Of a stretch of 64,000 nucleotides of DNA, positions 1-11,579 are shown piece by piece (position 1 is the stretch's first letter; every line of letters starts with the position of its first letter). Source of the DNA: Ahaetulla prasina (taxonomy: Eukaryota; Chordata; Lepidosauria; Squamata; Colubridae); the NCBI RefSeq assembly GCF_028640845.1, contig NC_080540.1, positions 230,376,794-230,440,793 of the forward strand, in the 5' to 3' direction. The notes under the pieces were generated by a model. It was not told the origin of the DNA. It saw only the letters and a program-made list of their open reading frames with translations, and did not search any database. The position numbers and the translations under genes are program-made.

Positions 1-292
1 ATGGTAAAGTGCGAAAAAATCTTACAGTTTACAATACATTAAAAAATTACCTAGTTTTAAAATGTCTATCACTATTTAGTTTCGCCTCATGTTTGCTGAC
101 AATAGATTATTTATAATATTTATAAATATTTTTTATACAGTTGTAAAAGAAAATGCTCTGCTCTCTGAACTGATTTATTACTGTACAAAAAACAAATCGC
201 AAGGTAGGCAAATTGCAAGAAACTTTGCTATTTAGTTTAAATCGCCAAAAATGAAGAAATAAATATTAACCGTACTGCACATCCGAAAGTCT
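1..292. other. AT-rich sequence, nothing recognised
   Basis: AT-rich single-copy-looking sequence upstream of the duplicated block. I see no coding potential and no repeat boundary here. Confidence 0.5.
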
Positions 293-1038
293 GTAAATGA
301 TGTTTTATAATCTTCATACGTTTTCAGTCTTTATTGTTTAAGCTTTAATTAATAAAACATGACGTTACGTTAAATGTTATACCATTTGAGCGAATATGGT
401 TTCAACATTATTTGGTTATTAAGACTGACAACAATAATAACAACAATAATAATGTTTACCTTTCCTTCCACACTGAGTCTGTCTCATGCTCTCTCTGATC
501 TATTTGTGCTGTCTAAATTTCACTGCAGCTGGTCATTCTACTAATACTAATGCCCCATGACTGCCCACCAGACAAGGTTTTCATTCCACTTTTGACCATG
601 AGATGTTAAAGTAAGCAATGAACTTGCGCCCATTAGCTACTTGGAATGTCCTGTCATGGGATTAGCCTCATTAAGAGCTCAAAAGAGATTCACTCACAGC
701 CTCCAAATACTGCCTTCATTTGAAGAACTAATCTGGTGCCAAAAAAACCCCGTAACCAATAAACAAAACATAGCCGGAGATTTTGGATTTAACTGGCACA
801 AGCCCTGACAAGCGAGTTGGATGGATTTTCTTCTTTCTCTTTTTTTTCATTTCCACAAAAGGTCTTGTGCAATTGTGATATGGTGTTCTGAGTCCTGAAA
901 GTTCAACTCAGAAAAACAAATCTGTCAAAAGAAACAGTGTATTAAACTGGAAAGGATCTGAAAAGTACATGAGATATTTTAATCTTCAAAGAATGAAGAT
1001 TAAAGTGTGCTTGTTTGACAACTGCTGGGAATCTTATG

Positions 1039-1041
<3 letters not shown>

Positions 1042-1115
<74 letters not shown>
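1042..1115. repeat. (AT)n microsatellite, copy 1
   Basis: Uninterrupted AT dinucleotide run of about 74 bases. The duplicate in copy 2 is slightly shorter, so the run has changed length since the duplication. Confidence 0.97.
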
Positions 1116-1118
<3 letters not shown>

Positions 1119-1139
1119 TTCATTAACAAGAGTATTTAC

Positions 1140-1586
1140 CAGGGGTTCGCTGCTGGGGTTTGCAGGGGTTCAGGAGAACTTCTAGCTAAGATTCTGTGCA
1201 GTTCGGAGAACCCCAAAATCCCAGTCCAGGCTGGCCCCTCCCCTCCCCTCCCACCCCTCCTCATCCCACCCTCAGGAGTCCCCATGCGGCCCATTTTGGA
1301 TACAGGTAAGTGCAGGGTGTGCATGGAAGCTCGGGGAGGGTGAAAAATGGGCCTACCAGAAGTTCAGGAAGGCCAGAAAGGGGCCCATTTTTCCAGAGGG
1401 TCTCTGGAGCCTGGGGAGGCCGTTTTTGCCTTCTTGGCAGCTCAAGGAAAGCCTCCAGAGCCCAGGGAGGGCAAAAAGGCCCCACCCGCCATGGTGCAGG
1501 AGGGCGAATAGGCCACGCCATCATGGCCACGCCCACCCAGCAACCGGCAGCAAACCCCTTGCTAAAAATTTTTAAGCCCATCCCTG
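1140..1586 (+). mobile_element. Possible hAT-like MITE (copy 1)
   Basis: GC-rich block of 447 bp in AT-rich surroundings. It begins CAGGGG and ends TCCCTG, as the other MITEs in the window do. The flanks GTATTTAC and GATTTACC resemble an 8-bp target-site duplication with one shifted base. Several open frames cross it (for example 1310-1633) but none resembles a known protein and they lie in low-complexity GC-rich sequence. Boundaries and class are inferred from ends and flanks only. Confidence 0.5.
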
Positions 1587-2154
1587 GATTTACCAAGAGA
1601 TGGATTTTACAATTGCTTTTCAACAGTCTTTAAATACAGTAAAAGTATATTTTTCAGAAATAAGTTTTAAAATGTAAAACTCTTAATATACAGAAATATA
1701 TAGGCAAATTAAAATTTAAGGACTGATTTTCTTAGATCCCCACAAGAGCAAAGTAAGTCATGAAATAATAAACATATAGAGAAACTATCAACTTCTACGC
1801 AGCATTTTTGGATTTTTGTATAAGAAAGATTATACTGTACTTGTTCAAAGGTTACCCTCACACTTTGCAGATACTTTCTACTGACTGCAGCCTTTTGTAC
1901 TAAATTTTATATTTTCCTGGAAGTTGTATTTCTCCAGAGTAGCTCTTGGGGGTGAAGTGGGGGCAGAGGAGAAAGAATGCTCTTTGCACATCTTCATTCA
2001 CAGATAAAAGCAGTTTGATTCTCCTTTCAGGGAACTCTCCAAAGATTTTGGAAATGACTTGTATTCACATCTATTTAAAACAAAAGGATCTATGATAGCA
2101 ATTCTTAGAGAGAAAAATATTGGCATAAATGGTACGAATTTATAGTATGAATGA

Positions 2155-2540
2155 TATTGAAATTGAAGCCATCTCTATCCATTGGACCTGATGGTCTTTG
2201 TGCTTACTTTTTTAAAAAACTCTCTAGTAATCTAGCAGAACCCCTAAGTATAATCTTTAATATAGCCTTTAGAACCAGTTCCCTTCCCAGTCTCTGGTCG
2301 CTAGCCACAGTCATTCCAGTTTTCAAAAAAGGCGACCCCAGCTTAGTTGATAATTATAGACCTATCTCCCTATGTTGCGTCGCCTGCAAGGTTATGGAAT
2401 CCATCATCAACCAATCCATTACCTTACACTTAGAAATGCACAACCTTCTCTCAAATAAACAATTTGGCTTCAGGAAAAAATTATCATGCAATCTACAACT
2501 TCTCTACTGTAAAACCTATGGACTACTAATCTTGATCTAG
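2155..2540 (+). pseudogene. LINE reverse transcriptase fragment cut by the duplication
   Basis: This is the 5' part of the LINE insert seen whole at 4396-6074. It encodes the N-terminal fingers and palm region of a non-LTR reverse transcriptase, with SIGPDG, VIPVFKKGD, NYRPISL and QFGFRK motifs. It stops before motif A and the FADD site. A one-base A deletion near its end shifts the frame, and copy 2 of the duplication begins straight after. It lacks the catalytic core and cannot encode an active enzyme. The ATG at 2151 lies in the flanking target-site sequence, so it is not a native start. Confidence 0.9.
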
Positions 2541-3282
2541 GTAAATGATGTTTTATAATCTTCATACGTTTTCAGTCTTTATTGTTTAAGCTTTAATTAA
2601 TAAAACATGACGTTACGTTAAATGTTATACCATTTGAGAATATGGTTTCAACATTATTTGGTTATTAAGACTGACAACAATAATAACAACAATAATAATG
2701 TTTACCTTTCCTTCCACACTGAGTCTGTCTCATGCTCTCTCTGATCTATTTGTGCTGTCTAAATTTCACTGCAGCTGGTCATTCTACTAATACTAATGCC
2801 CCATGACTGCCCACCAGACAAGGTTTTCATTCCACTTTTGACCATGAGATGTTAAAGTAAGCAATGAACTTGCGCCCATTAGCTACTTGGAATGTCCTGT
2901 CATGGGATTAGCCTCATTAAGAGCTCAAAAGAGATTCACTCACAGCCTCCAAATACTGCCTTCATTTGAAGAACTAATCTGGTGCCAAAAAAACCCCGTA
3001 ACCAATAAACAAAACATAGCCGGAGATTTTGGATTTAACTGGCACAAGCCCTGACAAGCGAGTTGGATGGATTTTCTTCTTTCTCTTTTTTTTCATTTCC
3101 ACAAAAGGTCTTGTGCAATTGTGATATGGTGTTCTGAGTCCTGAAAGTTCAACTCAGAAAAACAAATCTGTCAAAAGAAACAGTGTATTAAACTGGAAAG
3201 GATCTGAAAAGTACATGAGATATTTTAATCTTCAAAGAATGAAGATTAAAGTGTGCTTGTTTGACAACTGCTGGGAATCTTA

Positions 3283-3285
<3 letters not shown>

Positions 3286-3355
<70 letters not shown>
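3286..3355. repeat. (AT)n microsatellite, copy 2
   Basis: AT run of about 70 bases, the counterpart of the run at 1042-1115. Confidence 0.97.
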
Positions 3356-3358
<3 letters not shown>

Positions 3359-3379
3359 TTCATTAACAAGAGTATTTAC

Positions 3380-3826
3380 CAGGGGTTCGCTGCTGGGGTT
3401 TGCAGGGGTTCAGGAGAACTTCTAGCTAAGATTCTGTGCAGTTCGGAGAACCCCAAAATCCCAGTCCAGGCTGGCCCCTCCCCTCCCCTCCCACCCCTCC
3501 TCATCCCACCCTCAGGAGTCCCCATGCGGCCCATTTTGGATACAGGTAAGTGCAGGGTGTGCATGGAAGCTCGGGGAGGATGAAAAATGGGCCTACCAGA
3601 AGTTCAGGAAGGCCAGAAAGGGGCCCATTTTTCCAGAGGGTCTCTGGAGCCTGGGGAGGCCGTTTTTGCCTTCTTGGCAGCTCAAGGAAAGCCTCCAGAG
3701 CCCAGGGAGGGCAAAAAGGCCCCACCCGCCATGGTGCAGGAGGGCGAATAGGCCACGCCATCATGGCCACGCCCACCCAGCAACCAGCAGCAAACCCCTT
3801 GCTAAAAATTTTTAAGCCCATCCCTG
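3380..3826 (+). mobile_element. Possible hAT-like MITE (copy 2)
   Basis: Duplicate of the element at 1140-1586, carried along by the tandem duplication and not a separate insertion. The two copies differ by two substitutions that I could see. Confidence 0.5.
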
Positions 3827-4395
3827 GATTTACCAAGAGATGGATTTTACAATTGCTTTTCAACAGTCTTTAAATACAGTAAAAGTATATTTTTCAGAAA
3901 TAAGTTTTAAAATGTAAAACTCTTAATATACAGAAATATATAGGCAAATTAAAATTTAAGGACTGATTTTCTTAGATCCCCACAAGAGCAAAGTAAGTCA
4001 TGAAATAATAAACATATAGAGAAACTATCAACTTCTACGCAGCATTTTTGGATTTTTGTATAAGAAAGATTATACTGTACTTGTTCAAAGGTTACCCTCA
4101 CACTTTGCAGATACTTTCTACTGACTGCAGCCTTTTGTACTAAATTTTATATTTTCCTGGAAGTTGTATTTCTCCAGAGTAGCTCTTGGGGGTGAAGTGG
4201 GGGCAGAGGAGAAAAGAATGCTCTTTGCACATCTTCATTCACAGATAAAAGCAGTTTGATTCTCCTTTCAGGGAACTCTCCAAAGATTTTGGAAATGACT
4301 TGTATTCACATCTATTTAAAACAAAAGGATCTATGATAGCAATTCTTAGAGAGAAAAATATTGGCATAAATGGTACGAATTTATAGTATGAATGA

Positions 4396-6038
4396 TATTG
4401 AAATTGAAGCCATCTCTATCCATTGGACCTGATGGTCTTTGTGCTTACTTTTTAAAAAAACTCTCTAGTAATCTAGCAGAACCCCTAAGTATAATCTTTA
4501 ATATAGCCTTTAGAACCAGTTCCCTTCCCAGTCTCTGGTCGCTAGCCACAGTCATTCCAGTTTTCAAAAAAGGCGACCCCAGCTTAGTTGATAATTATAG
4601 ACCTATCTCCCTATGTTGCGTCGCCTGCAAGGTTATGGAATCCATCATCAACCAATCCATTACCTTACACTTAGAAATGCACAACCTTCTCTCAAATAAA
4701 CAATTTGGCTTCAGGAAAAAATTATCATGCAATCTACAACTTCTCTACTGTAAAAACCTATGGACTACTAATCTTGATCTAGGTAAATCAATAGATGCAA
4801 TATACATAGACTTCTGCAAAGCTTTTGACTCAGTAGTACATGATAAACTTCTCCTAAAATTAAAATCCTATGGCATTTCAGGACCCTTACACCACTGGAT
4901 ATCTGCTTTTTTGTCAAACAGACAACAAATAGTTAAAATTGGTAATGCTCTTTCAAATCCTGTTCCTGTCAAGAGTGGTGTTCCTCAAGGCAGCGTTCTT
5001 GGACCTACTCTCTTTATAATATACATAAATGATCTTTGTATTGATATCTCAAGTAACTGTGTTCTCTTTGCTGATGATGTCAAACTTTTCAACACCACTG
5101 ACAATGCATCCACAATTCAAAAGGACCTTGATCATCTATCTGCCTGGTCTAAAATTTGGCAACTACAAATTTCAACCAGTAAATGCTCAGTCTTGCACAT
5201 TGGAAGAAAGAACCCAATCACAAAGTACATGCTTGATGGACATTGCCTCGCAGATGACCCCACCCTGTCAAAGACCTTGGAGTTTTTACATCTAACGATT
5301 TAAGTTCCAAAGCCCACTGCAACTACATAGCTAAGAAGGCTCTAAGAGTTGTCAACTTAATTTTACGTAGCTTCTTTTCAAAAAACACCACGCTACTGAC
5401 CAGAGCATATAAAACATTTGTTAGGCCAATTCTTGATTACTGCTCTCCTGTCTGGAACCCTTACCATATATCTGACATCAACACAGTTGAGCGTGTCCAA
5501 AGGTATTTTATGAGAAGAATTCTCCATTCCTCTGAAACTAATAAAATACCTTATTCCACCAGACTTGATATCTTGGGTCTAGAAAACTTGGAACTTCGTC
5601 GCCGACTGGATCTGGGTTTAGCATATAAAATCATCCGTTGTAATGTCCTTCCTGTCAATGACTTTTTAGTTTCAATAACAATATCACAAGAGCTACAAAC
5701 AGATTCAAACTCAATGTCAACTGCTCCAGTTTAGATTGCAGAAACCACGATTTCTGTAACAGAATTGTATATACTTGGAATGCATTACCTGACTCTGTGG
5801 TTTCTTCTCATAACCCCAAAGGTTTCACTCAAAAACTGTCCACGGTTGACCTCACCACTTTCCTAAGAGGACTCTAAAGGGGCGTGCATAAGAGCACAAA
5901 CGTGCCTACCGTTCCTGTCCTACTGTTTCTTTCCCTATGTATATACACGTTTTTAGTACCTCATTTCTCCTCATATATACGTTCATATATTTATAACCTT
6001 TTATGTAACGCTTGTATATATTGTTATGACAAATAAAA

Positions 6039-6073
<35 letters not shown>

Positions 6074-6074
6074 A
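4396..6074 (+). mobile_element. 5'-truncated CR1/L3-type LINE with RT remains
   Basis: A 5'-truncated jockey/CR1-group non-LTR retrotransposon. The nine-base sequence TATGAATGA lies just before it (4387-4395) and just after its tail (6075-6083), consistent with a target-site duplication. A 303-residue open frame (4392-5303) reads from inside the reverse transcriptase. Its motifs are SIGPDG (residues 9-14), FKKGD (58-62), NYRPISL (69-75), motif A IYIDFCKAFD (137-146), GVPQGSVLGP (196-205) and an intact FADD (226-229). A frameshift near 5300 separates this from the C-terminal part. That part continues in pieces (VRPILDY, VERVQR, ENLELRRR) to a conserved end near 5876. The 3' UTR starts with the same bases as the element at 61520-62137 and ends in AAATAAAT repeats. 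The family may be L3- or Rex1-like; I am not certain. It cannot be autonomous. Confidence 0.88.
6031..6074 (+). repeat. (AAAT)n LINE tail
   Basis: Tetranucleotide run forming the 3' tail of the LINE at 4396-6074, following TTGTTATGAC. It sets the 3' end of the insertion. Confidence 0.9.
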
Positions 6075-6592
6075 TATGAATGAAGGGTGTATAATTATAC
6101 TGTTATGTCAAAACAATATGTCTAGAATTTATTCAAACTTGAGATTTTACAACTTTTCAAGGAATAGGAAATGGATGTCTTCAGACAGTGACTTCATTTT
6201 TAAGATTATCAATGTGCATAAGAAATACAACAAAATTGGTTGTGGGGTATCAAAGCGGGTAGTGAGCGGGTAGTGAAATTATAGGTTTAAGGCTTTAAAG
6301 TTATCCTTTTTTCTTGCTTTTTCAGGGCTCATTCAGATGGGATTCAGTACTTTGTATTTCTTTTTGTAAGGAATGCCACTGAGAACATAATTTCATACTT
6401 AGTATAGTTTAAACTAAACCATGCAACATGTTTTAAGAAGAATTATTATATTATGAATCTTTTTTTTTGTCAGTGTTCAATTGATTTAGAGCAGATTTGC
6501 CTATTTTGCCTCACCACAAACTTATATAAGGGCTACAAGCTGTGTAGAGTTTGGATTCAGACTTAGCTCCCCCTGCATTGGCTAGGAAAAGA

Positions 6593-7137
6593 TACAAATA
6601 ATTATCGACTTTTGACTACAATTGGCACCTTAAATCCAGTTGTAAGTCATTGTGTCATAAATTGAGGCAGCCACATGATTTGATCAGGTTTTTTGACATT
6701 TTTAACGGCAGTTAAGTGAATCACTGTGGTCGTTAAGCATATGCCATGGTCATTAAGTGAACCAGTGGTTGTTGCTACTGGTTTGCCCTGGATTGGGTGA
6801 ACCGGTAGTGGCGGCGCCAGGAGACTCCGCCCATCCACCTGGATGCTTCTGCACATGGGCGCGAGCATGCCCATGAGCAAAATGATAAGTGACGGGTTTT
6901 GAAACCCGCCCCTGAAGTGAACCCATTCTTCTGAAGCGGTGCAAATTGGCAAAAATGACACAAATCATGATCACATGACTGAAGTACAGAGCAACTGGTT
7001 GTAAATGTGATCTGGTTGCCAAGCACCTGCAGTCATGTGACCAAAGGGGGAACATGATATTTTACAACAGCTGGAAGTGCTTTAGGGGCCACAAAGCACC
7101 TGTTCCAAGGCCATTATAATTCAAAGATTACCTGTAT
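6593..7137. mobile_element. TIR element (mariner-like MITE), interrupted
   Basis: Left end TACAAATAATTATCGACTT and right end GATTACCTGTA are decayed forms of the same inverted terminal sequence seen at 59585 and 35903 (TACAGGTA... / ...TACCTGTA). The interior repeats phrases such as 'gttaagtgaatcactg' and 'gatcacatgac' that recur at 59585-59936. The terminal TA suggests a Tc1/mariner-type TA target. It carries no coding sequence. A hAT-like MITE sits inside it at 6763-6914. Confidence 0.65.
6763..6914. mobile_element. hAT-like MITE with perfect 8-bp TSD (AAGTGAAC)
   Basis: A 152-bp element beginning CAGTGGTTG and ending ACCCGCCCCTG. AAGTGAAC lies immediately before it (6755-6762) and after it (6915-6922), a perfect 8-bp target-site duplication as made by hAT transposases. 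It has no coding capacity and is nested in the TIR element 6593-7137, so it inserted later. Confidence 0.9.
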
Positions 7138-7949
7138 ATTTATTCAGGAAAACAGAAATATATCTTTTCTCTATTATGTTGGATGAGCATTAAGAAATTT
7201 GGTTAAGAACTGCAAATTGCAGGCACAATTTGCATAGCAGCCAATATCTTAATCACAATGTTCTACATTTCAATGGTTTATATTTGAACCCATTGGCATT
7301 ATATGAGATTATAGTATATGAGACAACAAGGATAGCTATATAGCTCATTTGGCCAGAATGCTTAAATAACTACCAGAGGTTTAAATGTGGCAATTGATTA
7401 CATTTATTGATTTTATATATATTCTATTATATATGCTATATCTTAAAAATTGTTTTGCAGCTCATTTATAGCATGAAATCTAGAATAATAAGACACCTAA
7501 ATATTTTGCAAGAAATCTAGTTCAACTCCGTTTAAGGTCACTGTAATGTGTCTCTGATAGAATTCATTTGATTAAATTAGACCATCCTTTACTGTCTGGC
7601 AATAGATGAAAAAGTCACGGTTGCTTGGTTTTGGCTTGCAGTTTGATGGATGTGGATCAAAGAAGTCAGTGGCACTGGCATTCACTGAGGGGACACAAGT
7701 GACAACATGGGTGTCATGATGTCCTAAATAAAAGATTACAGGATGTCATTTTGACACTAACTTTATTTGCTGAGGAAGCTCACAATCAGTGGCAACGCCA
7801 TAAAATGTTTACCTCTCATAAAGTGTTATTTACTAATTTTGATTTCCAAAGGTGTTATCAACTTTAGTTTCTATTTTCATTTCTAAGAAATACCTCCTAA
7901 TTTCCGAAGCTTGTTTGCTTTTATATTGATAGTATTAAATTTATTCACT
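7138..7949. other. No feature recognised
   Basis: AT-rich sequence with frequent stops in all frames. I recognise no repeat family or exon here. Confidence 0.4.
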
Positions 7950-7962
7950 AATGGGTGGTAAA

Positions 7963-8316
7963 GGGACGCGGTGGCTCAGCGGCTAAGACACTGAGCTTGT
8001 TGATCGAAAGGTCAGCAGTTCAGCGGTTCAAATCCCTAGTGCTGCCATGTAAGAGGGTGAGCTCCCGTTACTTGTCCCAGCTTCTGCCAACCTAGCAGTT
8101 CGAAAGCACGAAAATATGCAAAAATATAGGGACCATCTTTGGTGGGAAGGTAACAGTGTTCCGTGCGCCTTTGGCATTGAGTCATGCCGGCCACATGACA
8201 TGGAGACGTCTTCGGGCAGCACTGGCTCTTCAGCTTTGAAACAGAGATGAGCACCACCCCCTAGAGTCAGGAACAATTAGCATGTATGTGCGAGAGGAAT
8301 CTTTACCTTTACCTTT
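7963..8316 (+). mobile_element. Sauria-type tRNA-derived SINE
   Basis: tRNA-related head with an A box TGGCTCAGCGG near 7972 and a B box GGTTCAAATCC near 8024. These form an internal RNA polymerase III promoter. The body includes CTTGTCCCAGCTTCTGCC, and the tail repeats ACCTTT, as in Sauria SINEs, whose 3' ends match Bov-B LINEs. Flanking repeats AATGGGTGGTAAA (7950-7962) and AATGCGTGGTAAA (8317-8329) form a 13-bp TSD with one mismatch. Similar copies lie at 23904-24260 and, inverted, at 63528-63796. Confidence 0.93.
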
Positions 8317-8329
8317 AATGCGTGGTAAA

Positions 8330-10059
8330 ATAAATAAATTAAAATGAAATGAAATAATCACACTTTTCTGTAATTCCACAAAATACTACAAAACATTGAA
8401 TGTATTAGCTGTGACAATGAGTTACTTACCACTAAGACTAAACTTGCAGGACCTGCTTGATACAGAGTCAAGCCACTGGCTAATGCAGTGAATGAAAATG
8501 ATAGGTAGTGAACCTTGTAATTCTTTGTAATGCTTCAATAAGGACTCTGTCACAGAACTATAGCCCTATACCCTTAGCATTTAAGGACAGGTTTGAATAT
8601 AAAACAATATATTCAGCAGTGTTCAATCTTTAACTGCAATTACCTGATTGATCTAGATCAGATGTTAATTCGAATTATGGTGCACTAAGGAAGAAGCATT
8701 TAAGAGGAGCAAGTTATTTTTTTCATTTCTTTCTCTGTTCTTCTTTTCCATTTTGTTTCCAACAGGAGTTTGGCTTTACTTCCTGCAGAGCAATATAATT
8801 GCACCTGAAAATAATACAGCTCAAAACTGTAGGAGCATAGACAAACTGTATATAAGTACAAGAATATTTTTGTGGGGTCATTTCAACTGCTAATGCAACA
8901 TTGCAGAGAGTGCAATAATTTTCGCCAGAAAAAGTAAAGGTTCTTTATACTTTTCGTCAGATGTATTGCTACAAGAATTTCACTTAAACCTTTATCTGTT
9001 CTCACAACCTGAGTGCCAGCAAGAATAGTTGCCAATAGCTTTTTGAACACAATGAATAGCAAAAACAATGAAGTATTTCATTATCACCATTCATGGTTTA
9101 TTTGATACTTTTTGAACTATAATAATAAGAAACGATTTGGGAAAACCCCAAAAAAGGTTCACAAGAGTCTATAATTTAGATAATGCTTTATACACTGAAT
9201 GTTCTTTTTGAGGCTATAAATAGTCCAGAAACCTTCACACAAGTAATTCAAAAATGTTAAGTATTTTTATACTTATGACTAATTTATACTATCTTAACAG
9301 ATTCTGATTTAGAGGAATCATTTATTTTATGAATGCTGGGCACCAAAGATATATTCTACGCTCAACGATTAACTTCCTTATCTAAATTCTATGAAGTTTG
9401 GCTCACACTTTTATCTTCCTCTATGCCATGACATTAAAGGGGTAACAGGAGTACAGATGAAAGTTATGATCAACCCTCTTGTCAGACAAGAAATTAACAG
9501 CGTGAAAAATGGCAATTCTTTTTGCTAGCAGCCTGGATTAGAGAGATAGCTAATATCTGAAAGATTAGTTTATGGTTGTTCTTATTTGACTACAATGATA
9601 TATGGGCTAACACAGTCCCATTAAAGAACTTCACAGTGCTAGATCCTTGCACAGTAAATTAAGAGGATCCTAATGTAGCATGCAAATTAGAAATACATGA
9701 TGTCAGGATGAAACCCCACTGTTCATTTTCATAGTCTATGATTAAAGAAAAAAAAAACCCACATGCACATCAGTGACAAATCTGATTAAAAACTATAGCA
9801 TGTATTGTCTTCCTTTTTGGGAGAGGCAGAGTGGTATAAAATACACTATACACAGACAATCTAGTATTCTATACATAGTTGACTAGGATCTGCTTCGAGG
9901 ATCTAACACTTTCATCAAAAGCAGATAATATGGGTGCCGTTTCAAATATAATTTAACCTGATCAAAGTATACACTGTTTAATTCAGGTAAACTATTCTCA
10001 TTGGTTTAGCACAGATAGACTAAGATGCTATGCTACTTGAGTATGAAATAAAAGGTGGG
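8330..10059. other. No feature recognised
   Basis: About 1.7 kb of AT-rich sequence without recognisable coding regions, RNA genes or repeat boundaries. Confidence 0.4.
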
Positions 10060-11575
10060 GAGACTTGGGGATTACACCCCAAGGTTCTGAAGGAACTGGC
10101 CGACGAGATCTCAGAACCACTGAACTATATCTTTCAAAGATCCTGGAGCACAGGGGAGCTGCCAGAGGACTGGAAAAGAGCTGATGTAGTTCCCATCTTC
10201 AAAAAAGGAAAAAAAACAGATCCAGAAAACTACAGACCTATCAGCCTGACCTCAATACCGGGGAAGATTCTGGAAAAGATAATCAAGCAACGAATCACCG
10301 AACACCTAGAAGCAAACAAAGTAATAACCAAAAGCCAACATGAGTTTGTCAAAAACAGATCATGCCAGACTAATCTTATTGCATTCTTTGACAAAGTGAC
10401 AAAATTAGTAGACCAGAGGAATGCTGTCGATATAATTTACTTGGACTTCAGTAAAGCATTTGATAAAGTAGACCATAACCTACTACTAGATAAAGTAGAA
10501 AAATGTGAGTTAGACAACACCACCACCAGATGGATTCGTAACTGGCTGACCAACCGCACTCAACGTGTAGTCCTCAATGGAACTACATCCACATAGAGGG
10601 AAGTATGCAATGGAGTACCCCAAGGCTCTCTTTTAGGCCCAGTACTCTTCAACATCTTCATCAATGACTTGGACAAGGGGATGGATGGGGAACTCATCAA
10701 ATTTGCAGATTACACCAAGCTGGCAGGAATAGCCAACATTTCAGAAGATAGGCTCAAGTTACAGAAGGATCTTGACAGACTTGAACATTGGGCGCTATCT
10801 AACAAAATGAAATTCAACAATGAAAAAAGTAAGGTTCTACGTTTAGGCAAAAAAACCAAAATGCACAGGTATTGTATATGTGGTAACTTGCTCAATAGTA
10901 GTACCTGTGAGAGGGATCTTGGAGTCCTAGTGGACAACCATTTAGATATGAGCCAGCAGTGTGCAGCTGCTGCTAAAAAAGCCAACACAGTTCTGGGCTG
11001 CATAAACAGAGGGATAGAATCAAGATCACGTGAAGTGTTAGTGCCACTTTATAATGCCTTGGTAAGGCCACACTTGGAATACTGCATTCAGTTTTGGTTG
11101 CCGCGATGTAAAAAAGATGCTGAGACTCTAGAAAGAGTGCAGAGAAGAGCAACAAAGATGATTAGGGGACTGGAGGCTAAAACATATGAAAAACGGTTGC
11201 AGGAACTGGATATGTCTAGTTTAATAAAAAGAAAGACTAGGGGAGATATGATAGCAATGTTCCAATATCTCAGGGGTTGCCACAAAGAAGAGGGAGTCGG
11301 GCTGTTCTCCAAAGCACCTGAGGGTAGAACAAGAAGCAATGGGTGGAAACTAATCAAGGAGAGAAGCAACTTAGAACTAAGGAGAAATTTCCTGACAGGA
11401 CAATTAATAAGTGGAACAACTTGCCTGCAGAAGTTGTAAATGCTCCAACACTGGAAATTTTTAAGAAAATGTTGGATAGCCATCTGTCTAAGATAGTGTA
11501 GGGTTTCCTGCCTGGGCAGGGGGTTGGACTAGAAGACCTCCAAGGTCCCTTCCAACTCTGTTGTTATTATTATTA
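10060..11575 (+). pseudogene. CR1 LINE, 5'-truncated, inactive reverse transcriptase
   Basis: The 3' half of a chicken-repeat-1 (CR1) non-LTR retrotransposon. The encoded protein starts inside the reverse transcriptase (HPKVLKELADEISEPL, FKKGKKTDPENYRPISL, motif A IIYLDFSKAFDKVD) and stops at TAG 10594-10596, just before VCNGVPQGSLLGP. It resumes through to [24 protein letters not shown] and RGDMIAMFQYL. The catalytic FADD is FADY here (TAC at 10711-10713), so the second catalytic aspartate is lost. Compared with the copy at 51700, a 4-bp deletion near 11399 shifts the C-terminal frame. The 3' UTR has the CR1 end GGACTAGAAGACCTCCAAGG followed by short TTATTA repeats. It is certainly non-functional. 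Confidence 0.95.
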
Positions 11576-11579
11576 AACG

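Larger units (their letters stand above)
293..2540 (+). repeat. Tandem duplication, copy 1
   Basis: First copy of a direct tandem duplication; the second copy follows immediately at 2541. The unit contains about 1.85 kb of flanking DNA, an AT microsatellite, a MITE-like element and the first 386 bases of a LINE. The LINE is cut off where the second copy begins. The left edge (293) and the point inside the LINE where copy 2 runs on (4783) both read GTAAAT, so the junction carries a 6-bp microhomology. Against copy 2 I count about three substitutions and a few small indels, one of them an A deletion that shifts the frame of the LINE fragment. A very recent event, or an assembly artefact. Confidence 0.95.
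2541..4782 (+). repeat. Tandem duplication, copy 2
   Basis: Second copy of the duplicated unit. It differs from copy 1 by a 2-bp deletion near 2638, a shorter AT run, G to A at 3580, G to A near 3786, one extra A near 4212, T to A in the LINE near 4453 and one extra A near 4754. In this copy the LINE continues uninterrupted past 4782 to its 3' tail, so copy 2 is in the original context on its right side and copy 1 is in the original context on its left. Confidence 0.95.

Noticed and set aside
1261..1633. Open frames of 107-120 residues on both strands (and their copies at 3501-3873)
   Set aside because: They lie in a GC-rich MITE-like block, have low-complexity composition, occur on both strands at once and show no known domain.
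7963..8060. Possible tRNA gene with A and B boxes
   Set aside because: It is the head of a Sauria-type SINE, with 13-bp flanking repeats and a LINE-like tail.
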